A DNA stretch of 34,628 bases from Chloroflexota bacterium (GCA_030666985.1 DAOUWT010000004.1:1-34628), one strand, 5' to 3'. Shown: positions 22,892-31,619, numbered from the stretch's first letter. Program-made: numbers and translations. The notes: generated from the sequence alone by a model not told the origin.

Positions 22892-25800
22892 ATTCTCAAG
22901 ACTTGAAGAACTTTTTATAGACCTCGGAGAAGCGCCCCGCCCGCTTTCTCGAAAAGAGTCCCCCAAAACCTTGGGTTGGACCTGGGAATGTGATAGCAAG
23001 GGGTCGTACGCCACTTGCAGTTCTTCAGTAGAGGACGCCTTGGGCTACACTCCAAATGATTTCATAGGGCAAGCGTTCACTGAATTTGCGGTGGATGAGG
23101 GATCACAATCTGAGCTAGCCACTACCTTCATCAAAACCTTAGAGGCTCAACACTGTCCCGTTGAGGTTTCGATCAACTATCAAAGTGCCACAGGGAAAAA
23201 GATCCCGGTCATTGTTCACATCCTCAGCTCTCCCCAACCTGGGGAAGAGGAAGGGAGGTGGCAAGGCTTTAGCGAAGTCCCCCCCCCCATGCCCCCCTTG
23301 CCCCCCCCGACCCCCTCTATCCCCCCTTCACCCCTGCCGGCCTTGGTATATAAGCCGGGTGCTGTCCCCATCACACAAATTGGTTATAGAAGTCTCCAAA
23401 CGAGAAGCGTCATAGCCGGACATTCCGCTTTGGCAGTTCCAGTAGAAATGCAAGGAAACCAAGTTGGTTTATTGGAATTCACTGATGAGAATAGGCCGCA
23501 GTGGAGCAAAGAGGAACAGCAATTAGTCAAAGAAGTAGCCCTCCAACTCTCTCTCGCTTTAGAAAACGCCAGCCTTTTCGAGGAAACCCAACAACGCTCC
23601 CAAGAGCTAACTCTCATTAACCGCATTGTCTCTGAAGTGGCGGCCTCACTTGACCTCACCAAGAGCTTGGAAGTCGTGGCCGAAGAGGTAGGCAAGGCTC
23701 TGAACGTGCAAACGGGCATTGCTCTAACCAACGCAAGTGGAAGTGCTTCAACAATCGTTGCAGATTACTCGCCCAACCCGGACCGCCCCTCCCCCAAGGG
23801 TCTTGAAATCCCCATTATAGGAAATCCTTCTAGTGAACGTGTTATGGAGACCAAGAGGCCGGTCATAATCGAGAAAGCTCAAGAAGACCCCCTCACCGCC
23901 CCCATTCAAGAAATGCTGCGGCAGCACAATGTTCACGGTTTAGGGATTTTCCCCCTCATTGCCCAAGACGAAGTAATTGGAACCGTTGGCCTGGATATAC
24001 TCGAAGAAAGACGCTCTTTCACAGAGGACGAGATCCGCTTAGTTGAGACGATCATCACCCAAGCGGCAACAGCAATCCAAAACGCTCAACTCTTCGATGA
24101 AGTGCAAAGGCGCAGCGTCCAACTCCAGGCCGCGGCCGAAGTCTCTCGAGCTGCCAGCAGTACCCTGGAGACTAATCTCCTCCTCCAGCAAACTGTGGGG
24201 TTGATCCGTGACCGCTTTGACTTATATTACGTTGGCATTTTCCTAATAGATGAAAAAGGGATATGGTCAGACGAAGCCGGGCACTGGGCCGTCCTGCGGG
24301 CTGGAACGGGGGAAGCGGGACGCCTTCAAGTAGAACGAAGACACAAACTTGAAATTGGCGGCCGTTCGATGATTGGAGAATGTATTACCACTGGAGAGGC
24401 AAATATCTCTCAACTAGCCCCAGAGGAAGCACGCCGCTTTGCTAATCCTCTTCTGCCAGATACTAAATCGGAAATGGCTCTTCCTCTGATCAGCCGTGGG
24501 AAAGTGATTGGGGCCATGAGTATTCAAGATGTAGAAACAAACGCTTTCTCCAAAGAAGATATTTCTGTCTTCCAAACCATGGCCGACCAGGTGGCCAACG
24601 CGCTGCAAAACACTACTCTCGTCTTTCAAACCCAGCAAAACGCAAAAGAATTGGAGGTTCTCAACGAAATGGGCCAGGTGTTGAGCAGCCAACTAGACAC
24701 CGACAAGATTATCAGCACCATTTATCAATACGTCTCACGGCTTATGGACACAAGCTACTTTTTTGTGGCGTTGTACGAAGACCAAAAAGAAATGTTGTCT
24801 TTCCCCTTGGTCGTTGAAAACAATCAGCAAAGCCAAATTCCACCCATGAAAAAAAGCAGGGGATTGACACAACACGTCATTGACTCAAAAGAACCCCTGC
24901 TCATAACCGAAAATGTAGAAGGGGTGATCGCAGACCTCGGCCTAGAGCGCATAATCGTAGGGGAACCCGCCAAATCCTGGCTGGGCGTGCCCATGATAAT
25001 TGGTGATGAAGTGCTCGGAGTGATCTCGACTCAAAACGCAACTAAGCCCAAGATGTTCGATGAGCATCACCGCGAGTTGCTCCTGGCAGTCGCCCGGCAA
25101 TCTGCTATCGCCCTCCAAAATGCGCACCTCTTCGAACAGACACAGCGCCAACTGGCAAACATTTCTACCATTCAGGAAACCACCGCCGGCCTGAGCGCAG
25201 CCCTGACCTTTGACGGGGTTGTCAATACGCTGCTGGCACATATCTCTGCGGCAATTAAGGTAGATGTATCTAGCTTGTACATAATCGAAGGAGACCATCT
25301 TATACGAGTAGGAGTATACCCGGCGAGCGAAGGCTCCCCAGTCACTGGCGAAAAGCTCCCCTTATCTAAGTATCCTCTAACTAAATCCGTCATTGAAAAT
25401 AGAGAAGCCCTAGCACTCTCTGCAGATGATCCACGACTGCAAGAACACGCTCACGAAGCTTTCGAAGCCGCTGGAATCGCTTTCAACGCCACAATTCCCA
25501 TCACCGGTCCCGAGGGTATACTAGGATTGATCTCTCTCAGCCGCAACCACCCAACCGATAGGTTCACCGAGGAAGAAATCAGCCTGCTCAGCACGCTGGC
25601 AAACCAGGCTGCCGTAGCTCTTGACAACGCCCGTTTGTATGAAGAACAACGGGAGACCTCCGAGGAACTCCGTGAGTTAGATAAACTTAAATCACAATTC
25701 CTGGCCAATATGTCGCACGAGCTGCGCACCCCGCTCAATTCCATCATCGGCTTCTCGCGCGTGATCATGAAAGGCATCGATGGACCTGTCACCGATCTCC

Positions 25801-26756
25801 AAACACAAGACCTCAGCGCCATCCACGAATCAGGCCAACACCTCCTGACTATGATCAACGATATTCTTGACATCTCTAAAATCGAATCTGGGAAGATGGC
25901 CCTTTCTCTCGAAGTTCTAAACATACCAGACATCATAGATAGTATTCTCACCACTGTGGCTGGCTTAATAAAAGACAAACCAATCGAGTTGCGAAAAGAG
26001 ATCGAGCCAAACCTTCCTGAAGCCCGTGCTGACCCTGTTCGCATCAGACAGGTACTGCTCAATTTCTTTTCCAATGCTGCCAAGTTCACCGAAGAAGGCA
26101 CTATCACTGTCACAGCAGAGACAACTGATATAAAAGAAGAAATTCGCATCAGCGTCACCGATAGTGGGCCAGGGATTTCAAAAGAGGATCAGAAAAAATT
26201 ATTCAAACCTTTCTCGCAAATAGATGGTACCACCACTCGTGAAGAAGGCGGAACCGGGCTGGGGCTTTCCATCTCCCGCCAACTCATCGCCATGCAAGGC
26301 GGGACAATTGGCGTAGAAAGCGACTCCGGTGAAGGAAGCACTTTCTTCTTCACCATCCCTGTAGCACTCCCAACGAAAATCCCCCAAAAAACCGAGGTCA
26401 AAACGATCTTGGCAATTGAGAACGATGAAAACCTGATCGATCTCTATAAGCGTTATCTTACCCATAGCGAATATCACGTCATCCCTCTCACCGAATCTGA
26501 CCTTGCAATGCAATATGCTAGAACTCTAGAACCAGCTTTCATCATACTGGATGTTCTCTTCTCTCACGAAGAGGGATGGGAAATCCTAGAAGCCCTCAAA
26601 GACGATCCTCAACTAAGCTCCATCCCCGTTATCATCTGCAGCATCCTGGACGAGAAAGAAAAAGGTCTAGCTTTAGGGGCGGATGCCTATTTGACCAAGC
26701 CAATCCTAGAAAACGATCTAATAGCAAGCATCGAGGAACTTAAAGGGAGGGAGTAG
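22875..26756 (+). CDS. Hybrid histidine kinase: PAS, GAFs, HisKA, HATPase, receiver
   Basis: A 1293-residue soluble hybrid kinase, the only protein with an output in this operon. A PAS-like domain (about 30-130) is followed by a proline-rich linker (about 136-158), the modified Trp-containing GAF (about 165-240; PQWSKEEQQ) and four GAF domains (244-405, 416-585, 592-755, 762-925). HisKA has His948 in NMSHELRTPLNSIIGFSR. The ATPase (about 1045-1165) has NFFSNAAKFT, DSGPGIS and GGTGLGLS. The C-terminal receiver (about 1175-1290) has Asp1226 in IILDVLF and lysine in YLTKPI. AGGAG inside the upstream gene lies about ten bases before the ATG. The Pro linker is encoded by C runs, including ten Cs at 23279-23288, that could slip. 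It is likely the common kinase for the six output-less GAF sensors and may pass phosphate to the DivK-like regulators. Confidence 0.93.
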   Translation: MPTQDKFSRLEELFIDLGEAPRPLSRKESPKTLGWTWECDSKGSYATCSSSVEDALGYTPNDFIGQAFTEFAVDEGSQSELATTFIKTLEAQHCPVEVSINYQSATGKKIPVIVHILSSPQPGEEEGRWQGFSEVPPPMPPLPPPTPSIPPSPLPALVYKPGAVPITQIGYRSLQTRSVIAGHSALAVPVEMQGNQVGLLEFTDENRPQWSKEEQQLVKEVALQLSLALENASLFEETQQRSQELTLINRIVSEVAASLDLTKSLEVVAEEVGKALNVQTGIALTNASGSASTIVADYSPNPDRPSPKGLEIPIIGNPSSERVMETKRPVIIEKAQEDPLTAPIQEMLRQHNVHGLGIFPLIAQDEVIGTVGLDILEERRSFTEDEIRLVETIITQAATAIQNAQLFDEVQRRSVQLQAAAEVSRAASSTLETNLLLQQTVGLIRDRFDLYYVGIFLIDEKGIWSDEAGHWAVLRAGTGEAGRLQVERRHKLEIGGRSMIGECITTGEANISQLAPEEARRFANPLLPDTKSEMALPLISRGKVIGAMSIQDVETNAFSKEDISVFQTMADQVANALQNTTLVFQTQQNAKELEVLNEMGQVLSSQLDTDKIISTIYQYVSRLMDTSYFFVALYEDQKEMLSFPLVVENNQQSQIPPMKKSRGLTQHVIDSKEPLLITENVEGVIADLGLERIIVGEPAKSWLGVPMIIGDEVLGVISTQNATKPKMFDEHHRELLLAVARQSAIALQNAHLFEQTQRQLANISTIQETTAGLSAALTFDGVVNTLLAHISAAIKVDVSSLYIIEGDHLIRVGVYPASEGSPVTGEKLPLSKYPLTKSVIENREALALSADDPRLQEHAHEAFEAAGIAFNATIPITGPEGILGLISLSRNHPTDRFTEEEISLLSTLANQAAVALDNARLYEEQRETSEELRELDKLKSQFLANMSHELRTPLNSIIGFSRVIMKGIDGPVTDLQTQDLSAIHESGQHLLTMINDILDISKIESGKMALSLEVLNIPDIIDSILTTVAGLIKDKPIELRKEIEPNLPEARADPVRIRQVLLNFFSNAAKFTEEGTITVTAETTDIKEEIRISVTDSGPGISKEDQKKLFKPFSQIDGTTTREEGGTGLGLSISRQLIAMQGGTIGVESDSGEGSTFFFTIPVALPTKIPQKTEVKTILAIENDENLIDLYKRYLTHSEYHVIPLTESDLAMQYARTLEPAFIILDVLFSHEEGWEILEALKDDPQLSSIPVIICSILDEKEKGLALGADAYLTKPILENDLIASIEELKGRE

Positions 26757-26787
26757 ACAGGTGTGCAAGTGGCACAGATGGCAAGCC

Positions 26788-27019
26788 TAATCATTCAGCC
26801 CCCGTGGATTTTTGGGGGAGGGGCCCACGCGGGGGCGTGAGACGCTGATGTACATTGCGCATCGGCGGACAGGGCGCCACCGCGGGGGAGATGAGCAAGC
26901 CCCAGGCGCGGCGCATAAGCGGGGAAAAACCCTGGGGCATGGTGTCACGCCGGGGCGAGGCCGTACTCCACCCCAACCGTTTGCGCTCCCACCAATCTCC
27001 AACGGTGAGTGAATAGTTA
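26788..27019 (+). repeat. GC-rich dispersed element with internal duplication (copy 4)
   Basis: The ends TAATCATTCA (26788-26797) and TGAATAGTTA (27010-27019) are inverted copies at 8 of 10 positions. The interior follows copy 3 block by block, but about 50 extra bases (about 26844-26897) contain a second, imperfect copy of the GCGCCACCGCGGGGG block, so part of the element is duplicated. It fills most of the 304-base gap between the kinase and cyclase genes. No gene is supported in it. Confidence 0.75.
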
Positions 27020-27060
27020 CCCCTTGTCGTCTCCTCACGCACCACGCAAAGGCTTAAAAT

Positions 27061-29085
27061 ATGCCCAATGTAAAAAACAAGCAATACCCAGAAGAACGCA
27101 GATTGGTCACAGTCCTCTTTGCCGATGTGCGGGGCTTCACCCCTCTGGCCGACCAACTGGATTTCGAGGTGGTGAGCGACCTCATGCGCAATGTGTGGCT
27201 TAAATTAGACCGCGTCATCGAGAAGCATGGAGGCTTTATCGACAAGCACATGGGAGATGCCTTCATGGTCGTTTGGGGAGCGCCCCAGGCCCGCGAGGAC
27301 GATGCCGAAAGGGCCGTTGCTGCTGGCTTGGCCATCCTCGAGGCCTTGGAGGCGTATAAAAAAGAGGCTGCCATCCCAGAAGCCCAACAACTAGAGCTTG
27401 GAGTGGGGATTCACTCCGGTTTGGCTCTGGCGGGGTACGTGGGACTGAGGGGAGAGTACACCGTTTTAGGAGATACCGTCAATGTTGCCAAACGCCTCGA
27501 AGAAGCAGCCCAACCAGGCACACTTGTCATCGGCGAATCCACATATCAATTTGTCCGAGGAGCCTTCCGGATGAGTGCTCTTGACCCCTTGAAATTGCGG
27601 GGCAAAGAGGAGCGAGTGCAGGCCTACCAAGTTATTGAAACTTTGCAGCAACCCACTAAACTGCGCTACCGGAGCATGGGAGGACTGGAGACCAACCTCG
27701 TAAGCCGGGAAGAAGAACTCAGGCACTTAGAGGAACTGTACCACAAAGCGCAGAATGGAGAACGCCCTATCCTGGCACTCCTCGTCGGAGAGTTGGGGCT
27801 TGGGAAGTCGCGCCTGATGATGGAATTTGCCAGCCGTTTAGAAACCGAAGAACCCCATTTGACCCTGATTTCCAGCCGGGCCTTCCAGCAGGTTTCTAAG
27901 GTGCCCTTTTATCTCTGGCGGATATTGTGGGCGAACCTTTTCAATGTGCAGGAAAACGATTCCCCAGAAGTTGCACGGCAGAAATTTATCGAGGGCGTTG
28001 GCTCCTTATGGGGGCAGTATTTGGGGACAATCTCTATAGTAGAGACCGCTCATTTCATCGGTGATCTTGTGGGGATCAACTGGCCAGGTAGCCGTTATTT
28101 AGTCCCTTTGCAGGATCATCCCGGCCAAAAATTGCAGCGAGCCTTTGCTCTCCATAGTAGTTTTCTATTTCGCGCCCGGAGCAGCGGCCCCCTGGTTTTG
28201 GCACTGGATGATTTACAGTGGGCCGATCAGGGAAGTATTAATTTGTTGTCCTATTTGATGCTGTCTGAAAACGGCAGGCTGCCCATATTCATCTTATGTG
28301 GGTGCCGTCCTCAAGCTCTTCAACAGTATCCCCAACTTCGAGAGGTAGCAGAGATCATCACTCTGAAACCGCTCCCAATAGACCCTGGGATAGTTCGCGA
28401 AGCGTATCCGGCCTTGGCATCCGTTCCTTCCGAAGTCCTCTCTCAGCTTGTGCAGCGTGCAGAAGGCAACCCCTTTTACTTGGAAGAGCTGGTGAAAAAC
28501 TTGCTTCGCTCCGGGCATGAGGATTTCTCTGAGCTAGACCCATCAGGAAATCTCCCTCGCTCACTGCATTTGTTGCTCCAAGCCCGTTTGGATTCCCTTT
28601 CCCCCGAAGCGCGTGGAGTGGCCCTGTTGGCTGCCGTTGTGGGGCGTGTATTTTGGACCGGAGCCGTGATGGCCGCCATGCGGGAAGCCTCAGGGACGAC
28701 AACCATCCTGGATGTTTCTACATTGAAGATGGTAGAAAGAGCCCAAAATGCTTTTGATGAACTTGTAGAGGCGGAATTGGCTTTTCCCCGGGCCGGAAGT
28801 ACTTTTACTGATGACCAAGAGTTTATCTTCAAGCATCCCTTGTTCCGTGATGTCGCCTACAGCCTGCTGCCTCATAAGTACCGTGGAAATTGTCACCATG
28901 CCGTAGCTCGATGGCTGGCAGAGCGCGTTGGCCCAGAACTGAGCGTCATGGTGGCCGAACACTACGAAAAAGCTGGCGATCTCGACGAGGCCCGCCAATA
29001 CTACCTCCAAGCCGCCGACCACGCCCGCAGCCAGGGAAACCTAGACGACGCCCATTCTCTAGAACAGCACCTGAAAGCCCTTTAG
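27061..29085 (+). CDS. Class III adenylate/guanylate cyclase fused to AAA ATPase
   Basis: A 674-residue cytoplasmic protein. Residues about 12-195 are a class III nucleotide cyclase domain with metal-binding Asp22 (LFADVRGFT) and Asp66 (DKHMGDAFMVVWG), and the transition-state Asn/Arg motif GDTVNVAKRLEE. An ATPase domain of the AAA/STAND type follows (about 220-560) with Walker A GELGLGKS (Lys249) and Walker B LVLALDDLQWAD. The C-terminus is short, with perhaps one TPR-like repeat (ARQYYLQAADHARSQGNL); family members usually carry a long TPR array, so this one is compact or trimmed. It probably makes cAMP under control of its ATPase domain; the nucleotide cannot be assigned with certainty. 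AAAGG lies eight bases before the ATG. It follows the sensor operon on the same strand after a repeat element. Confidence 0.9.
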   Translation: MPNVKNKQYPEERRLVTVLFADVRGFTPLADQLDFEVVSDLMRNVWLKLDRVIEKHGGFIDKHMGDAFMVVWGAPQAREDDAERAVAAGLAILEALEAYKKEAAIPEAQQLELGVGIHSGLALAGYVGLRGEYTVLGDTVNVAKRLEEAAQPGTLVIGESTYQFVRGAFRMSALDPLKLRGKEERVQAYQVIETLQQPTKLRYRSMGGLETNLVSREEELRHLEELYHKAQNGERPILALLVGELGLGKSRLMMEFASRLETEEPHLTLISSRAFQQVSKVPFYLWRILWANLFNVQENDSPEVARQKFIEGVGSLWGQYLGTISIVETAHFIGDLVGINWPGSRYLVPLQDHPGQKLQRAFALHSSFLFRARSSGPLVLALDDLQWADQGSINLLSYLMLSENGRLPIFILCGCRPQALQQYPQLREVAEIITLKPLPIDPGIVREAYPALASVPSEVLSQLVQRAEGNPFYLEELVKNLLRSGHEDFSELDPSGNLPRSLHLLLQARLDSLSPEARGVALLAAVVGRVFWTGAVMAAMREASGTTTILDVSTLKMVERAQNAFDELVEAELAFPRAGSTFTDDQEFIFKHPLFRDVAYSLLPHKYRGNCHHAVARWLAERVGPELSVMVAEHYEKAGDLDEARQYYLQAADHARSQGNLDDAHSLEQHLKAL

Positions 29086-29088
29086 ATT

Positions 29089-29179
29089 TCAGTGAACAGT
29101 GTTCAGTTTTCAGTATTCAGTAACCGACACGAGTTCCTATTCGACTACCCGACTACTGACTACCCGACTATCAGACTAC
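29089..29179. repeat. Short tandem repeats TTCAGTW and GACTACC before moeA
   Basis: Two arrays follow each other. The first is built of TTCAGTT/TTCAGTA heptamers (29089-29122). The second has seven- and eight-base GACTACC, GACTACT and GACTATC units (about 29141-29179). The second array runs up to the moeA start codon, which itself fits the repeat (ACATGACTATC). No ribosome-binding site is visible. Confidence 0.8.
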
Positions 29180-31135
29180 ATGACTATCTACCTCCACGAC
29201 ATCCCCCTCCCCAATGCTATAGCACGCCTAAACGAAGCCCTCGCCGATAGTGAAGGTTTGCAACCGAACGCCGAAACCATCCCCCTGGACATCCACGCCC
29301 TGGGACGGGTTTTAGCCTCCCCCGTGTGGGCAAAAATCTCCTCCCCCCACTACCACGCCTCCGCCATGGATGGATTTGCCGTCCGCGCCAAAGACACCAA
29401 CGGCGCCTTGCAGACCCGCCCCATCACCCTGGATTATGGCACACGGGCCGAATACGTGGACACGGGCGATCCCCTCCCCGCCTGGGCAAACGCCGTCATC
29501 CCCATTGAGAACGTTGAAGCGCTGGGGGGGGATGACGCCCCTGCGGGGGATCCCCGTCACCCGGCCCAAATTCGCGTCCGGGCAGCGACCCCGCCCTGGG
29601 GCCACGTTCGTCCCATGGGAGAGGACATGGTCGCCACGCAGCTTGTCCTCCCCGCCGGGCACACCCTCCGCCCCGTGGATTTGGGAGCCGTTGCGGGTTG
29701 CGGCCACGCCTCCGTGACGGTCACACGCCCCCCCCGCGTGGCCATTCTCCCCACCGGCACAGAGCTGGTTCCCGTCGGCCATCCCGTCCAAAAAGGCGAC
29801 ATCATCGAATACAACTCCCTCGTCTTGGCGGCGCAGATACGGGAGTGGGGCGGGGTTCCTACGCGCTACCCCATCATCCCCGATGATTTCGAAGCCATCC
29901 GCGACCGGGTGCGGGAAGCCGCGGAGGAGCATGACCTGGTTTTGGTAAACGCTGGTTCATCGGCAGGTTCAGAGGATTACACTGCCAGTGTGGTGGAGGA
30001 GTTGGGCGACCTTTTGGTACACGGAGTCGCTGTCCGCCCCGGCCATCCCGTCATTTTGGGGATTATTCACGCACGGGATAAGCGCGTGCCCATCATTGGC
30101 GTGCCCGGCTACCCCGTTTCGGCGGCCCTTACGGGGGAGATTTTCGTGGAGCCGCTCCTGGCCCAGTGGCTGGGACGCTCCCCCCGCCAGCCGGTGGAGA
30201 TGGAAGCCACCCTGACGCGGAAAATCACCTCGCCTGCGGGGGACGATGACTACATGCGCGTCGCCGTGGGGCAGGTTGGGGAGCGGATTTTGGCAGCCCC
30301 CCTCTCGCGCGGGTCGGGCGTGATAACCTCCCTGGTGCGGGCCGATGGCATTGTGATCGTTCCCCGTGGCTCGCAAGGCTACCCCGCCGGGGAGCGCGTG
30401 AAGGTGCGGCTATACCGTCCCCCCAGCGACATCCAAAAGACCATTTTTGCCATCGGTTCCCACGACCTCACTTTGGATGTTTTAGCCCAATTCCTCACCG
30501 GACACGACCGCCGCCTGGCCTCGGCTAATGTTGGCAGCCTGGGGGGATTAGTAGCCCTGCGGCGCGGAGAAGCCCACCTGGCCGGGGCGCACTTGCTAGA
30601 CCTCGAAAGCGGGCAATATAATTTACCGTACATTGCTCAATATTTGCCCGACCAGCCTGTGCGTGTGGTTGCCTTGGTGGGGCGCACCCAGGGATTATTC
30701 CTTCCCCAGGGGAATCCCAAAGGCATTGGGGGCTTGGTTGACCTACAGCGCGACGATATACTCTTCGTCAACCGCCAGCGGGGAGCGGGCACGCGCTTGC
30801 TATTGGATTATCATCTTGGGTTGGAGGATATTCAACCGGGAGATGTGGCCGGATACGAGCGCGAAGAATATACCCATTTGGCGGTAGCCGCAGCCGTAGC
30901 CTCCGGGCGGGCCGATTGCGGCCTGGGCATAGAAGCCGCTGCCCACGCCCTAGATTTGGATTTCATCCCCCTCTTCAGCGAGCGTTACGACCTCATTATC
31001 CCCAAAATCCACGCCGAAAGCGAGCTTTTGACCCCTCTCTTCGCTCTCCTAGAAGACCCCGTCTTCCGCCAAGCCGTAGCCCAGCGTCCCGGGTATGACG
31101 TGGAGGTGATGGGGGAAGTGATGAGTAAAACGTGA
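29180..31135 (+). CDS. moeA: Molybdopterin molybdotransferase MoeA fused to PBP-like domain
   Basis: A 651-residue protein. Residues about 1-410 are MoeA, which inserts molybdate into adenylylated molybdopterin to form molybdenum cofactor. Signatures are SAMDGFAVRAKDT, DTGDPLPAWANAVIPIENV, NAGSSAGSEDYT and GVPGYPVSA. Residues about 430-645 form a periplasmic-binding-protein-like domain (IGSHDLTLDVLAQFL; GAGTRLLLDYHLG) without a signal peptide, as known from MoeA-PBP fusions; it may bind molybdate or a related ligand in the cytoplasm. ATG 29180 starts the conserved N-terminus; the open frame upstream to 29099 is repeat-derived. The last codons (ending MSKT) run into a GTGAAAC heptamer array, so the C-terminal few residues are repeat-encoded. 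The small HhH gene follows. Confidence 0.92.
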   Translation: MTIYLHDIPLPNAIARLNEALADSEGLQPNAETIPLDIHALGRVLASPVWAKISSPHYHASAMDGFAVRAKDTNGALQTRPITLDYGTRAEYVDTGDPLPAWANAVIPIENVEALGGDDAPAGDPRHPAQIRVRAATPPWGHVRPMGEDMVATQLVLPAGHTLRPVDLGAVAGCGHASVTVTRPPRVAILPTGTELVPVGHPVQKGDIIEYNSLVLAAQIREWGGVPTRYPIIPDDFEAIRDRVREAAEEHDLVLVNAGSSAGSEDYTASVVEELGDLLVHGVAVRPGHPVILGIIHARDKRVPIIGVPGYPVSAALTGEIFVEPLLAQWLGRSPRQPVEMEATLTRKITSPAGDDDYMRVAVGQVGERILAAPLSRGSGVITSLVRADGIVIVPRGSQGYPAGERVKVRLYRPPSDIQKTIFAIGSHDLTLDVLAQFLTGHDRRLASANVGSLGGLVALRRGEAHLAGAHLLDLESGQYNLPYIAQYLPDQPVRVVALVGRTQGLFLPQGNPKGIGGLVDLQRDDILFVNRQRGAGTRLLLDYHLGLEDIQPGDVAGYEREEYTHLAVAAAVASGRADCGLGIEAAAHALDLDFIPLFSERYDLIIPKIHAESELLTPLFALLEDPVFRQAVAQRPGYDVEVMGEVMSKT

Positions 31136-31217
31136 AACGTGAAGACGTGAAACGTGAAACGTGATTGCGTGAAACGTGAAACGTGAGCAAACTACCCGAC
31201 TAAGGACTATCAGACTA
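31128..31217. repeat. Heptamer array GTGAAAC followed by GACTA repeats
   Basis: GTGAAAC/GTGAAGAC units cover about 31131-31187 and overlap the moeA stop codon. GACTACC/GACTATC-type units then run to the start of the next gene (CAGACTAATGACTAA). The second part repeats the organisation found before moeA at 29141-29186. Confidence 0.85.
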
Positions 31218-31619
31218 ATGACTAATTCAAACAAAACCTGCTCGAATACCCGATACTTGTATATCGTCATTCCCTTCCTACTCTTTTTGGGATACATCTA
31301 TTGGTGGCTGACGCGCCCCACCGAAAAGCGGATGTCTTCTATAGAGATAGAAACTCCTACACCGACCGGAGCGCCTCTGCCAACCAAACCGGACGACCTC
31401 ACCAAAATAAAGGGCATAGGCCCTAAAATTTCAGAGGCATTCTATTCTCGGGGAATACGCCTCTACTCCCAAATAGCCCTCATGTCCGAAGCCGACTTGC
31501 GCGAATTCCTCTCCGATGCTGGAGTGCGTATTGCCAACACCAGCACCTGGCCCGAGCAAGCCCGCCTGGCAGCCCTGGCAAAATGGGAGCAGCTTGAGGA
31601 ACTTCAGGATTCGATTTGA
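31218..31619 (+). CDS. Small membrane-anchored helix-hairpin-helix protein
   Basis: A 133-residue protein. One membrane segment (about 13-33; YLYIVIPFLLFLGYIYWW) near the N-terminus is followed by a polar linker rich in Thr and Pro. A C-terminal helix-hairpin-helix-type domain (about 60-130) has DDLTKIKGIGPKISEAFYSRG, the pattern of the flap-endonuclease-like or rpL21-type HhH found at the ends of many small bacterial proteins. The HhH could bind DNA or protein at the membrane; the function is unknown. ATG 31218 was chosen because the frame upstream to 31176 is repeat-derived. There is no clear ribosome-binding site. Confidence 0.7.
   Translation: MTNSNKTCSNTRYLYIVIPFLLFLGYIYWWLTRPTEKRMSSIEIETPTPTGAPLPTKPDDLTKIKGIGPKISEAFYSRGIRLYSQIALMSEADLREFLSDAGVRIANTSTWPEQARLAALAKWEQLEELQDSI

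Noticed and set aside
25451-26158. A 235-residue minus-strand open frame
   Set aside because: It is antisense to the HisKA and ATPase region of the hybrid kinase and has no recognisable domain.
8092-26756. A chemotaxis (Che) array or phytochrome cluster
   Set aside because: There is no methyl-accepting signalling domain, CheA or CheW. The GAF domains I read lack an obvious chromophore-binding Cys motif, so neither label is supported.
29312-29932. Long minus-strand and alternative + frames in the moeA region
   Set aside because: High GC at third codon positions creates open frames opposite moeA; they have low-complexity composition and no motifs, while the moeA frame has all family signatures.
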